Shown: piece after piece, positions 33,940-45,821 of the stretch | Layout: the number at the start of each line of letters is the position of its first letter | Numbering within the stretch: position 1 is the first letter of the stretch | From: Prunus persica | Taxonomy: Eukaryota; Streptophyta; Magnoliopsida; Rosales; Rosaceae | Assembly (NCBI RefSeq): GCF_000346465.2 | Contig: NC_034015.1 | Location: 5,980,837 to 6,044,836, forward strand | Direction: 5' to 3' | Length of the DNA: 64,000 bases | Made by a program: the position numbers and the translations under genes | The notes under the pieces: generated by a model | What the model was told of the DNA's origin: nothing | What the model saw: the letters and a program-made list of their open reading frames with translations, nothing else | The model's database searches: none

Positions 33940-36900
33940 CTCCCTTCTAAAGTGCTAGCTGATTTCACACCAAGTAGACTTCTCAAATAACTGAATCTAT
34001 CCTTGGAGGGAGCCTTGGTAAAGATGTCAGTAATTTGTTCTTCACCTTTGCAGTAAACCAAATCAATCTCACCATCTTGAATTGCATCTTTGATAAAATG
34101 AAACTTCCTACGAATATGCTCACTTCTTTGGTGAAAAACTGGATTTTTAGACATGGCTATAGCTGAAGTGTTGTCACAGAATAGAGTAATAGCTGTGGCT
34201 TGTTCTTCTCCAAAGTCTTCAAGTACAAATTTGAGCCAAATGGCCTGTAAGGTTGCTTCAGGTACACTCACATACTCTGCTTCTACTGTAGAAAGTGCTA
34301 CACTATGCTGCTTAACTGAGGCCCATGAAAATACACCACTTCTAAATGAAAATGCATATCCTGAGGTGCTTTTCATGTCTTCTTCAGATCCACTCTAGTC
34401 ACTATCACAGTAACCAATCAATAGTGCATATTTTCCAGCTGCATACTCAATTCCATAGTCAATTGTTCCTTGTATGTACCTTAGAACTCTTTTAACAGCT
34501 CCATAGTGCTGCTTAGAAGGACTGTGCATGAACCTTGCAAGTAGGCTAGCAGAAAACATAATGTCAGGCCTAGTTGCAGTTAAGTATAAGAGACTTCCAA
34601 CAATTTTCCTGTACAAGCTTTCATCTGCAGCTTCACTTCCATCCTCCCTTTGTAATTTATCAATGGCAATTAAAGGAGTGCTCACTGACTTGCAATCTTT
34701 GAGCCCAAATTTATCTAAAAGAGTGAGAGCATACTTCTTATGGTGTATGAATATGCTCCCTTCAGTTTGTGTTACTCCCATGCCAAGGAAATGGTGGAGA
34801 AGGCCTAAGTCTGACATTTCATACTTGCACATCATCTCAACCTTGAATTCTTCCATCATTTCATCCCTGCTTCCTGTATATACTATGTCATCTACATAGA
34901 TTGACACAATTAGTTTCCAACACCTTCTTTGACTCTCACATAAAGATTTGCTTCACTTGGACTTCTATGGAAACCACACTGAGTTAAGTAACTATCAATT
35001 TCGCTATACCAAGCCCTTGGAGCCTGTTTGAGTCCATACAGAGCTTTTCTTAATCTATACACTTTACCTTCAGCTCCTTGAATCACAAAACCTTCAGGTT
35101 GATTACATAGACTTCTTCTTCAAAAATGCCATTCAAGAAAGCTGATTTGACATCCAATTGACACAGTTTCCAGTCTTTCTGTACAGCTAGTGCAATGAGA
35201 GTTCTAATAGTGTCTAACCTTGCTACTGGAGCAAAGGTTTCATTGAAATCAATCCCTATTTTCTGTGTGTAACCCTTGGCTACAAGTCTTGCCTTGTGTT
35301 TTTGAATGGAGCCATCGAGGTTTAGCTTTGTTTTATATATCCACTACACTCCCACAATTGGTTTGCTGCTTGGTCAGTCAACCAATTCCCAAGTGGAATT
35401 CTTCTCTATCATTGATATCTCTTCAGTCATAGCCTTATTCCAAGCTTTATCTTTGGCTGCTTCATTGTAACTTTCAGGTTCAATAATACTCATTTTGCAT
35501 TGAGCATAGACCTCACTTAAGTTCTTCCATTTTTGTGGAGTATGATCAAAAGTTTCAGAGATTGAAACTGATGAATCATGCGTAGCTGACTCCATAGAGT
35601 TTTGCAGGTCATGAACCACTTGTGATCTCTGTGGAGATTGAACTGATTGAAGTGATTCACTAGAACATGAACCAATTTATGATATTCTCGGACTTTCTTC
35701 ATCATCCCATGGAATAGTCACTTGTACTGCTTCATTCAACTCCCAATTCCATATTGCTTTCTCATCAAAGATAACGCTCCTTGAGAGTTCAATCTTTTTA
35801 GTTTCTAAGTTAAAAACTCTATACCTTTTTTCACAAATCCCATATCCAAGAAATACTTCTTTCATTCCAGTTTCCTCTAGCTTGTGTCTTTTCTAAGAAG
35901 GAATATGGATATAGCACAATGAGCCAAATATTCTCAGGTGTTTGACACTTGGTTTTCTCCCACTAAACTTCTCAAATGGTGTTGTGTTGTCCAAAGCACT
36001 TGTTGGACTTTGATTCTGTAGATAAATAGCTGTGTTCACAGCTTTTGCCCAAAACTTCAATGGAATCTGCTTCTCATGCATCATGGTTCTTGCCATTTCT
36101 ACCACTGTACGATTCTTTCTGTCTGCAACACCATTCTGTTGTGGAGAGTAAGCTACAGTCAGTTGTCTTTCTAAACACAACTCTTCACAGAAATTTGATA
36201 ATTCCAGTGATGTATATTCTCCACCCCTATCACTTCTTAGCTATTTAATTTGATAACCACTCTGCAGCTCAACCATCCTTTTGAACCTTTTGAAAATGTT
36301 GAATGCTTGAGACTTGTGCTGTAAGAAAAACACCCAACACATTCTCGAGTGATCATCAATAAAGGTGAGAAAATATATGTTCCCTCCAAGAGTGGAAACC
36401 TGCATTGGACCACATATATCTGAGTGAATCAATTCAAGTGGTTGAGTAGCTCTCCATGTCTTTTCTTTATCAAATGAGCTCCTGTGACTTTTGCCTATAG
36501 CACAACCAGAACAGACTTTCTCAGATCCTTGTAGTTTAGGTAAGCCCTGCACCATGTCTTTCTCTTGTAGAAATATTAAGCTAGTGTAGTTTAGGTGTCC
36601 ATATCTTCTGTGCCACAACCAGGATGATTCTTCCAGAGTTGCTTTATTTGCCATGGGAGGATTGACATATTTGAGATCTAAGGGAAAACATCTGTTCCCT
36701 TTCATTCGAACTCTTGCAATCAACTCTTTCATCTGCTCATCTTCATAAATGTCAACCTCATTATCACCAAACACCAACCAATAATGCCCATGTTCTATCA
36801 TCTGTCCTACACTCAATAGATTCTCATCCAAACTAGGTACAATCATAACTTCTTTAATGTACCTAGTAACACCTTGCACATCTATAGCGAAAGTACCTTT

Positions 36901-37296
36901 GCCTTTTGATTGTACTAAATCACCCGTACCCATCTTAACTTTACAGTTCACACTTCTATCTACATCAATAAGCAAAGAATCATGGGCAGTCATATGGTTA
37001 CATGCACTGTCAACATACCAAACATTCACATTTCTTCCAATAGTAGTAGAATGGCAAGCATAAAACATAGTTGCAGGTTCTATTACCTTACTAGCCAAGT
37101 TTGCAAGTCTCTCAGTCTTATTGGATTGTTCACAGTCTTTAATAAGATGCCCAAAATGATTGCACCCATAGCACTTTGGCTTCCCTTTAAACCAGCATTC
37201 ACCATAGTAAAGTTTGTCACAATGCTTGCATTTCCCTTTAGTTTGATCTGATTTTTCTCCTTGTTCATGCAGGACTAGAATAACAAAATGGTGCAA
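33927..37296 (-). pseudogene. Copia gag C-terminus and pol, broken
   Basis: Minus-strand order: knuckle-like CYGCNHFGHLIKDC (about 37175-37135), protease WYVDSACNHMT (about 37015, with Ala where DSG is usual), GAG-pre-integrase SSWLWHRRYGHLN, integrase with HSDICGPM and FIDDHSR, then a stop at 36241. It resumes with LRSDRGGEYTS and SPQQNGVADRKNRTVVEMAR. RT starts about 35460 (WNKAMTEEISMIEKNSTWEL), then [23 protein letters not shown] and an intact YVDDI (about 34895). RNase H follows (STVEAEYVS, FCDNTSAI) to the stop at 33927-33929. Stops lie near 35885, 35680, 35374, 35350, 34907 and 34395. Reading across them gives a near-complete pol, so decay is moderate. Confidence 0.88.
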
Positions 37297-38189
37297 TTAT
37301 ATCTATTTGTGGACTTTGAAATAGAAAAAAGGTTTGCATCGTTTAATCGCCTCCACTTTATTTTAATTTCTTTCCCTTTTATTAATTTTGATTGTATTTC
37401 TTGCCAATGATGGGATTGAACAGGCTTTTGAATTGGTAATGGGAGGTGACTGTTTGTGCTTGAATAAAGGCTTGCCATTGCCATTGCTGCTGTTGTGGGA
37501 CAGAACGAGTGTGTATGTACAGAAGTTGCGGTATAGAATTTCGTCAAATATTTTGGTTTTGGACTTTTTGTGTTGAAGAAATTTACAATAAAGGTGTTTT
37601 ATGATGTTGACTGACTTTGAAGGTGCTACAAGAAAAAGCGAAGTAGGGTTCGGCATTTGGACTAGCAAAGAGGTTTGTCAATCGTTTTTCTCATCCTCAG
37701 TTTTTTCTTTCTTTCAGTAAGTCGATTACATCTCAGCCTTAAATTCACTGTTTTTTTTTATATATTTCAGTTTAATTTATTGAGACAATTTCTGTTACAG
37801 AATTCTAAATTATGCATTTTTTTACATTTTAGGGTACTGGGATGCTTGGGGGGGTTTTTTTTATTTTCTTTTCCACTGCATATTATAACTTAGATGGGCA
37901 TGCTTCAAGAAGGTTGGTTTTATTCTTGAAGAATATCCATTTGGTTTTAGACATAGTTTATTTAGTTAAATATATGGCTACTAGTGAAATGGATTAGCCA
38001 AATTCTTAGCATTGTTGTAAACAGTCATCTTAAGTGGAGGTTTGTTGTATGAAATTTGTTAAACAAATATCTAGAAAATTATCTTCACAGTTTCTTAGGT
38101 TCCATTTAATTTGGTATTTGTTTTTGTGTGATATATTTTTCTTAGGGCGTGTCAAATGGCAAAGCTGCAATTAATGGTGTTGTTTTTGT
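37297..38189. other. Unassigned AT-rich DNA
   Basis: T-rich, intron-like sequence without a supported ORF or repeat. Confidence 0.3.
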
Positions 38190-38468
38190 GTTGCGGTTCC
38201 ACCGGTACCAGGTTGTTGGGAGGAAGCTCCCTACGGCATCCGATGAGCACCGCAAGATTTACCGAATGAAGCTTTTGGCCACCAATGAGGTTCGAGCTAA
38301 GTCCAAGTTCTTGTATAATCCTTAGCCTTGGCTTTTATGATCCAGATGTGCATTGGTGAATTTTGGGTTAAACTTAATATTGTTGGTTGATTTGTTTGGA
38401 TTATGTATTTCCTGAGGAAGCTGAAGAAGGTCAAGAAGAGCAATGGCTAAGTGCTTGCCATTAATGAG
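38190..38468 (+). pseudogene. 60S ribosomal protein L18a (eL20) fragment, two exons with intron
   Basis: 38195-38323 translates to [20 protein letters not shown] and [19 protein letters not shown], close to the N-terminus of plant RPL18a. After an intron-like gap, 38406-38465 continues YFLRKLKKVKKSNG, then TAA where the family has Gln, then VLAINE and a GT donor. Exon order and splice boundary are those of the normal gene, so this copy arose from genomic DNA, not mRNA. The start codon is lost, the exon after VLAINE is not found, and the stop kills the reading. Confidence 0.78.
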
Positions 38469-39742
38469 GTTTGTTCTCTCTGCCATTTATACTTTATTTT
38501 TTTTTTCTAATTAATAAATTTGTACCCATTTTGATTATTTGTCAGTGTCTAATGTAGTAAATGTTGTTTTGCAATGGGGAAGTGGTTCCTCCTCAACTCT
38601 CCTCGTGGCGAAATCCAATTTGTTGCCAAAGGTCTCGCCTTTTACCCCAAAGCGTCACTCTTTTATCACATTTATTTCGCTTTTTTCTAATTTTGTTTCA
38701 ATCATTTGAATCGCATTTTGCATTTGATGTTTGGCTTTGGTGGCAGATGTGAAGGAGGCTGCGTCAGAGGCATCCCCTCGAAATGCCCGGTTGAATTGGA
38801 GACGTATGCTTTCTTTTCTTTTTTTGTCTTTTTTTTTCCTTCTTCAAAATTGAAGCCTCCACTTTGCTGAATAAAGGCTCCTCTTGGCTTTAGTGTTTCA
38901 TTTCGATGAATTTTGGGCTTTCACATGTGTCTCTGAAATTGCAAACCTTTCTTTTGTATTGGGGTTCCAATTTTCCGAGTGATAAGTTTTTTCTCTTTTT
39001 TTTTTTAATATTTACTCTCATGTCTGTGTCCAAAACATTTTTTTTTTTATAGTACGTTTTGTGCAATGACAGATATATTATAGGAATAGAAGATGAATCT
39101 GTCTTTTCAACAAACAACAAGAGTTACATATTCCGCGAGTACTTTACTCCACCAGTTTTAGAATGAGTTTTTTAAAAAAAAAACATATATATTTTTAAAC
39201 TCAACATTTAATTTTGAATTTTCCAATGAAAATGACACAATTTTTGGAACAGTTTTCTTCCGATAATGGGAGTAGGCAATTAGCAAAAGATAAACTACCA
39301 AAATCGAAGGTAGGTTACGGGAACCCAAATTATTGTAAAGTTTGATTGGTAAAGATTTAAACGTATGTTAGATTGACAATGAAAAAGTGAAAGATCAATT
39401 ATAGAGAAATGGGTGGCGCGAGTGGTCTAAATTGTTGCATGTCTTCCTTATATGTGCATATTCTGTCTGTAATTCTCTGTTTCATGATTGATTTGATTAT
39501 CTGTTTTTATCCTCTGGGTTTGTTGGGATGTTAATAAAGTTTTGTGCTTTTGCAAAATATTGGTTCATCCTTTCAATTTATATGATATGAATGTGTCCTG
39601 TAGTATGCGTATTTTAGATTTCTTATTTGACGATTTATGAGCTGAAATGGGATGTGCCACAATTTGGTACATACATGCCGCCACTAAGCTGTGGTTTGAT
39701 TTGATATTTGTGGAAGTTTTGCGACTCATTTATAGATTCGTA
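38469..39742. other. Unassigned DNA
   Basis: T-rich sequence with short exon-like GC-richer patches (about 38570-38640 and 38745-38805) that I could not assign. No repeat structure is obvious. Confidence 0.3.
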
Positions 39743-39750
39743 CATACGGA

Positions 39751-39919
39751 CAGTGGCGGAGCTAGAAGCTTATTTGTGGGGGGGCCAGTACCATAAATGC
39801 AAAATTATATAGAGTTATATTTTAACTAATATTGTAGTTGATGCATAAGAAAGAATTGGGTTTTCATGGAGTTTAGGGGGGCCCTGGCCATGGCAGGCCT
39901 ACATGTGGCTCCGCCCCTG
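39751..39919. mobile_element. hAT-type MITE (169 bp)
   Basis: TIRs CAGTGGCGGAGCTAG and GTGGCTCCGCCCCTG (inverted, 11 of 13 matching) are flanked by an exact 8-bp TSD CATACGGA (39743-39750, 39920-39927). Size, TIR and 8-bp duplication fit non-autonomous hAT elements. No ORF. Confidence 0.9.
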
Positions 39920-39927
39920 CATACGGA

Positions 39928-40239
39928 CCTTTAAGAATGAAAATTTCCTTTTATGGCAACCCATAACAAATACCAATGTAGCTTGCAGGGCTTGGATTGT
40001 GCATCGAGTACTGAAGAGCTTGGATTGTGCAGCAAGTACTGAATTTGTTGTGGCACTGGAACACCAAGGAGTTTGTAAGTGAAAGGAGCTGCCAGCAAAG
40101 GGCTAATCTTCTACAAGTGGTGACTCAGATTTTTGTTTTTTGTATGCTCAATGATTCTTTGGCACTTCTTACTTCGGCATTTAATTAATAGAGGAAGAGG
40201 AAGAAAAAGTAAAAACGGGCATCCAACATTCAAAAACTT
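39928..40239. other. Intergenic DNA
   Basis: Contains a short imperfect direct repeat (GGGCTTGGATTGTGCA / GAGCTTGGATTGTGCA, about 39987-40028). No gene. Confidence 0.4.
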
Positions 40240-40244
40240 TTATG

Positions 40245-40747
40245 TGTTATAAAATGACCTGGAATATGTGCGAATATTGAGCTGCACGTAAAGTAGATGA
40301 GACACAGTATTTAACGAGGTTCGGCTATGCCTACGTCCCCGGAGAGCAGCAGTAGTAACTTTTCCACTATGTAAAATAATAGGGCTACAACTTTAGTGTT
40401 TACAATATGTGTGGCTCACTGAATTTTCTCTCTAGGAGAATTTCTCTCTGCTCTCTCTTTCCTCTTTCTTCCTTCTCTTCCTCTTGTCTCTTTCCTTTTC
40501 TCTCTTTCCTCTTCTCTCTTTCCTCTCTTCTCTTTCCTCTCTTTGTTTCTTTCCGTTTCCCTTTCTCTTCTTTTTCTTTTCCCCTCTTTCTTTTCTCATT
40601 TCTCATCTCTCTTTCCTTTCTCTTGGTCTTATTTATAGGCTGAGAAAGGATACCCGTGAGTGTACAATAAGAGAAAGTTGCAGACAAACGTTACCCAAAG
40701 TCTCCAAATGAATAGTTAGTGGGCTCTACACAAAAACTTTTACAACA
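40245..40747 (-). repeat. Left LTR (3' LTR in element orientation)
   Basis: Ends TGTTATAAAATG / TTTTACAACA. A polypyrimidine tract of about 200 nt lies at 40423-40625. On the minus strand CTATAAATAAG (about 40628-40638) is the likely TATA box. Confidence 0.95.
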
Positions 40748-40758
40748 CTCCTCCTTGG
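40748..40758 (-). promoter_or_regulatory. Polypurine tract of the LARD-like element
   Basis: Minus-strand CCAAGGAGGAG abuts the LTR start TGTTGTAAAAG. Confidence 0.75.
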
Positions 40759-41196
40759 AGACCACAAATGATATGTCAGTTGCTTCATCAGACTTTGCTT
40801 GGTGAAAACCTAGTAAGGTAGAGAACTGATGGAAGGAAGAAAGAAGAGTACAACAATCTGTATAGCATACTTCTGGATGCTCCCCCTGATTAATATCTCC
40901 CCCTGATGTCTTCATAACTATCTTTTGGAGTGAGAATCTTTCGGAGTGAGTGAATGATGTAGCCACCAACAATGCATATAGTAAATATATTTCCAGTGAG
41001 CTATCTATGTAAATCATAGAAATTTTCAGAGTCCGTGTTTCCAACAAAACCTGGGCTATTTGTAAGATCATATGAAAGAATATGCCCATACATGGTGTTA
41101 TGCGGAGATAGCATCAAATATACCTCACATCATCCCAAAATGATGGTGATGGAGTTGAGCCTTATCTGGAAAATATGATGTCCGGTCCAATATACT

Positions 41197-41320
41197 TCCG
41201 GAAAATCATTAAAGTGTCCAACGGATAATCCTCATAAAAATGCTTCAATACTTTCTTAGTATAAGCAAGAATCTCGTTGGCATAATGCTCGATCCTTAAG
41301 TCGAGACAAATATTTCTTGA
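41197..41320 (-). pseudogene. Copia RT/RNase H remnant
   Basis: Minus-strand reading LRIEHYANEILAYTKKVLKH resembles the Copia segment after RT (LQIEHxxNGIxVHQxxYxxKVLKRF). Stops and frameshifts follow at once. It is the only clear pol homology in the element. Confidence 0.5.
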
Positions 41321-42180
41321 ATTCTGCAGAAGCTTTAATGTGTTACAATCACATTATAATCAATGTACTCATTGAGGTAATTTATGCATATTAATATTGA
41401 GTACAAATTTTGTGCTTCAAGCACATGTCCTTTAGGGACTTGCTTTATGCAATGTCAATCCGCTTAACGGATTTTGTCTAAAAAGGGGATTAAACTTTAT
41501 GACACATTATATAGCTTTTACCCAGCTATTTATATATCTTTAGGAAAATCGCTTCTGGCGATATGCTCCGTGCATTTAATAACCCTTAAAGATAATATGT
41601 TGGTCTCCGTAATTGTGTAATAAGGGGGGCACAATTGAATCTGTAAATATGGAGAAAACCCAACATTCCTTGTTTCTGCCAGAAACATTGTGTCATACAA
41701 AGTAGGTATATTCCCTTTTATTCCGAACACCCAAGTATAAATTTCAGTATTAACAAATTTTGGGGTTCGTATTGCGGGTTTGTTCTTTCACGTTCATTCT
41801 CATTTATAATGGATTTACCTCGTTCCATTTTGGCCAATAATATTGTCGACATTTAATAATTGAACGTGGTTCCAATCAACACAGCCCATTGATGATTTGA
41901 GTAGCTACTCCAAAACCAAAAATTGTCATTCATCAATTCATGATCCCACCATTCTCATTTGCATGCGCATACATCAATTATAAGCATTTCTTTGCTTTTG
42001 GGTACCCAAGCCACTTCAGGGGGTTTTTATTATGTGAGAATGTGGATTATAACCTCCAATGGAGCGTTATTTTATAGTAGGGCGTGGATAATCTCCATTT
42101 AGGGAGTTGGAACATTTAGAACCCATATATCTGTCATGCTGCAGGCATGCCACAGATTAATACATACATGTCAATTAATT

Positions 42181-44523
42181 TATGGGACTTTAACCCATAT
42201 TATGGGACTTTAACCCATATAATTTGCTACGCATTAGGTGTGCATAATATCAATATTGACATGTCAAAGGATTGTCCTTTCGGGACTTCAATCCACATCA
42301 TTTGCTACGCAACAGGCGTGCATCATATTGATCACTGCTATACCCATATTCTGTTCTTATGGGACTTTAATCTGTGCAGTGTATTATCAATGTATCCAAC
42401 TTGCAATCTGTAAAATTTGCGTTAATAATTCATGGATACATACAAGCCATTCTTTTGGAACGGACTTATCTCCCCATTTGGTTACCTTTCAAGATAAAAT
42501 ATCAAATAGGTATATAAGCATAAAATAACACAAGTATTGCTTACATCCTTAGGTGGGAGAAACTTTTCTCAAGTATCATTCAAGCTCGTATCGGCCCAGT
42601 AAATATAAAGTATCGCTTGATGATCTTGTTATATCCTGCAAGAGCAAAAATCACAATTCTTTTCTCTGTAAAAAATAAATAACTCTCAGAGTTAGGATCA
42701 CTGCATGGATTCTTTCTTCGGATGTTCATTCTAAAGAAATAAAATCCCTTATGAACAGAGAGTTATAAAAAGAAAGAAAAGATACAAAAATTGTGATATT
42801 GATTGCAAGGTAAGGTAAGCAATCAAGGAAGGAAGCTGGTGGGAGCAGACAACAAGCTCTCATTTCTCCTAGTCTAGAAGGACCTCAGGAGATTAGAGCA
42901 TAAGGTCGCCTTCACAGTTCCCTGATGTGGCGGAAACATGATCAAGGATAGTCTTGCTTCCTGAATGGATGATCAGAGATAGTCTTGCTTCTTGGGCATA
43001 TTGAGTGCTTACTGATAAGAAAAACAAGTAGATATCGCATCACTAGGTATGGAGTAAACTGGATGTCTTCTGCAAAGAAAATTTCGTTAGTAACACATTT
43101 ATACACAAATACAATGAATAGGTAGAACCGGTGAATTTCAAATTAACCATAGGAAGATTGCGAGATTCTCGGGATGCTTTTGAAAAAGTAGCTCCGTGAA
43201 ATCCGCAAAGCAAGATCGGCTTTTGACGAAAATAATACTTTGAAAACGCCGAAAGTGCCGACAAACATTAATGGAGGCCACGTGAAGTTTTGGAATCTGG
43301 GAAAGAAAAAGATAATATGGGGATCTGAGATAATATTGGGATCCTGGAAACTGTAGCCATATTTCCTCCTATAGATATGGCCTTTGCAAAACTTGATTGG
43401 AGCAACTGCGTTTCAACTTGCTCCTTTCCTGTTATAATAATTGCGCACATTCTTAAAATTTGCACCTGTGGTTTTTACGTCTTTTCAAAATGACGGTTTG
43501 GAACCTTGTGCCTTATAGGTTCAAATAACCACATTGTCTCTCCCAAATTTCATATTTTAACGCATGGTAGCCCGGAACTTTTGGCCTGGGCACAAACTCA
43601 GAATTTATTTGCCCTTTTCAAATGGACATGAAATATGAATTGAGTAAAAGCTACGATAATATCGCAATATAGTAGTGAAGAGCATTAACTACTATATACC
43701 CACAGCCTCAAATTCGGGATTTCTCATATATTTGAATCCATGTGATTCCAGCCCAGATATAACAAAATATGTGGGGAGCCTCAATTCATTATTTGAGGTT
43801 TATATTGATATTATCCATTTCGCGGTGTATTCTTAACAACCGGAATTCACAAAATATATTTCTTCCTTGAGGTGTCGATTATAACAAAATCGAACTTTAT
43901 TAAATTCATCATCTTCTTATGCCAAAGAAATATGTGGCATACCACAATTTGCAATAATACCTCAAGGGTTGTCCATTTAATTGTTGGAACTTCAGGTTCT
44001 CAACACTGTTAAATTTTGAACTTCAGGCCAAAGCCACATATTCTCATGGTATGGACATTTTTACAATTTTCTGTACATATTTCGGGACTTCAAGCCCTTA
44101 CATAATTGTCCATATTTTGTGGAACTTCTGGCATCTCATTTAATTGCTCATCCATGAGTTTAAGGAACTGCAGGTTCCCTTTTGTATATAGTGACGGTTT
44201 ACCCAAAATGGTTCATATTTATGCATACGTCACTATTTATGTGAATAGTACTATTCATCAAGTCATGAATACGTATCTATTCATCTGCCAGTACAGTTAT
44301 CATCAATGTGTACGGCACTATGAACCAATACGGTACTGTTACATCATTAAGGAACTCTAGGTCCTTATTTACATGTCAGGGATCAAGGACCCTTAAGTCC
44401 GATCACATGTTTACAAATACAGTACCGGAGAGACTGCCAGCTCTCATATTAATATCATCATCAAGGATCTTCAAGTCCTGATGTAATTGTATGATGAGGA
44501 TCAAGGAACTTCTGGTCCTGATC
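42181..44523. repeat. Scattered hairpins of the GGAACTTCAGGTCC class
   Basis: Two adjacent units at 42181-42199 and 42201-42219 have stems TATGGG/CCCATA. Others include GGAACTGCAGGTTCC (44164-44178), a 25-nt palindrome-like unit at 44459-44483 (CATCA.GGA / TCCTGATG), another at 44499-44523 (GATCA.GGA / TCCTGATC), and weaker ones near 43984, 44080, 44350 and 44380. Loops centre on ACTTCA/ACTTTA. Stem sequences differ between units while pairing is kept. Confidence 0.65.
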
Positions 44524-44593
44524 TGCATACTGTAAAAACTCATCATACAGCACAATTAATCCATAAAATAAATTGCGGATAAATAAATTACTG

Positions 44594-45150
44594 GTATGGA
44601 CGATAAACCCGCACCATACTTTAAATAAATGTAAATGTGCGGTAAAATAAATTCATAAATTAAATTGCTTGCTGTATGGACGTTAATCCCGCACCATACC
44701 TTAAATAAATTAAATAGCTTGTTGTATGGACGTTAATCCCGCACCATACCTTAAATAAAATTAAATGTACGGTAAAGTAAACGTGCCTGTATGGGCACTA
44801 ATTCTGCTCCATACATTTAAATAAAAGCAAAGGCGTGGACGATAAATCCGCACCACCCTTTAAATATTGCCGTATGGGTAATAAACCTACACCATACCAT
44901 AAATAAAATAAATAAGCAAAGGCGTGGATGATAAACCCGCACCACCCTTTAAATATTGCAGTATGGGTAATAAACCTACACCATACCATAAATAATACTT
45001 TAAGTAAAAGTAAATTTGCGATAAAGTAAACGTGCTTGTATGGGCACTAATTCTGCTCCATACATTTAAATAAAAGCAAAGGCGTGGACGATAAACCCGC
45101 AGCACCCTTTAAATAAATATTGCCGTATGGGTAATAAACCTACACCATAC
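44594..45150. repeat. Array of eleven 26-nt hairpin units
   Basis: Units start at 44594, 44674, 44724, 44789, 44833, 44872, 44922, 44961, 45038, 45082 and 45125. Each is exactly 26 nt: a 6-nt arm, a 14-nt loop and a 6-nt complementary arm. Eight have arms GTATGG/CCATAC. Three have GCGTGG with CCACCC or GCACCC. Loops fall into four types (ACGTTAATCCCGCA, ACGATAAACCCGCA, GTAATAAACCTACA, GCACTAATTCTGCT). AT-rich spacers (TTTAAATAAA) of 13-54 nt separate them. Confidence 0.85.
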
Positions 45151-45801
45151 AGTAAATAAATTAAATGTGGGGACAAAACCACCACTAAAAATATATGGGG
45201 TTAAACAGTCCATAGAATTACTATATAAATAGATTATATAGAGTATATAATAGGCAAGCGAAGGAAACTAGTGCATGATAGACAAATATCACGCTTGCTC
45301 TGCCTTTCCACTTGTAACCAGCACACGTGTACTAATATTGGTGTTAAATAGTGTAGGATAATAATGAAATAATTGAAAGAATAAGGAGGCAGAGAGCTTT
45401 GCTTTAGCACTTCCCTGAGAAAGCTGTGTGGACGAAAACAAAAGGTACCAATACTCTTCAGCACCCAAAGCTGTGCCCTTGCTGTAGCCACATATAAACT
45501 ATTAACTTTACCCACCAAAATTGATCATATAATAATATAATATTTTATACTAATATATTAGTTTGAAAGCTAGACATATCATGTTGGCTTTTCTTCTTTC
45601 CACTTGCAATTAAGTTGAACTTGTTGTGTAGAGAAATAATAAAATAATAAAAAAAAAGTAAGAGGCAGGGAGCTTATCCTTCCAGTTGGTTTGCTCGTAT
45701 ATCTCTCTAGCAGACCACAGCTCCTCCACTACTTTTCTTCCTTACATCAACATAATGGTTAGTAGTATAAATAATAGTGCAGCACAAAAATTATACCTGA
45801 G

Positions 45802-45821
45802 AGCTTCTCGTGTTGATAACG
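45802..45821 (-). promoter_or_regulatory. Primer-binding-site region of the LARD-like element
   Basis: Right next to the 5' LTR, the minus strand reads CGTTATCAACACGAGAAGCT. The placement and the TATCA core match other plant Copia PBSs; the exact tRNA is not determined. Confidence 0.6.

Larger units (their letters stand above)
33563..37296 (-). mobile_element. Ty1-copia retrotransposon (Tork/TAR-like), 5'-truncated
   Basis: On the minus strand: gag zinc knuckle, protease, integrase, RT, RNase H, purine tract and 3' LTR. The gag N-terminus, PBS and 5' LTR are absent; homology stops near 37266-37296. The 3' LTR runs from 33939 leftwards, beginning TGTTGAAATG. Its far end is placed at TGTTAAGG (33563) from the matching CA-type terminus, which is less certain. 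Stops and frameshifts throughout pol. Confidence 0.85.

Noticed and set aside
40400..40687. ORFs rich in Lys/Glu/Arg or Ser/Leu/Phe in both LTRs (also 45977-46288)
   Set aside because: Translations of the polypyrimidine tract; no domain, and the same in both LTRs.
44594..45150. CRISPR-like array
   Set aside because: Regular repeats and spacers, but plant nuclear DNA, palindromic units with variable loops, AT-rich related spacers and no cas genes.
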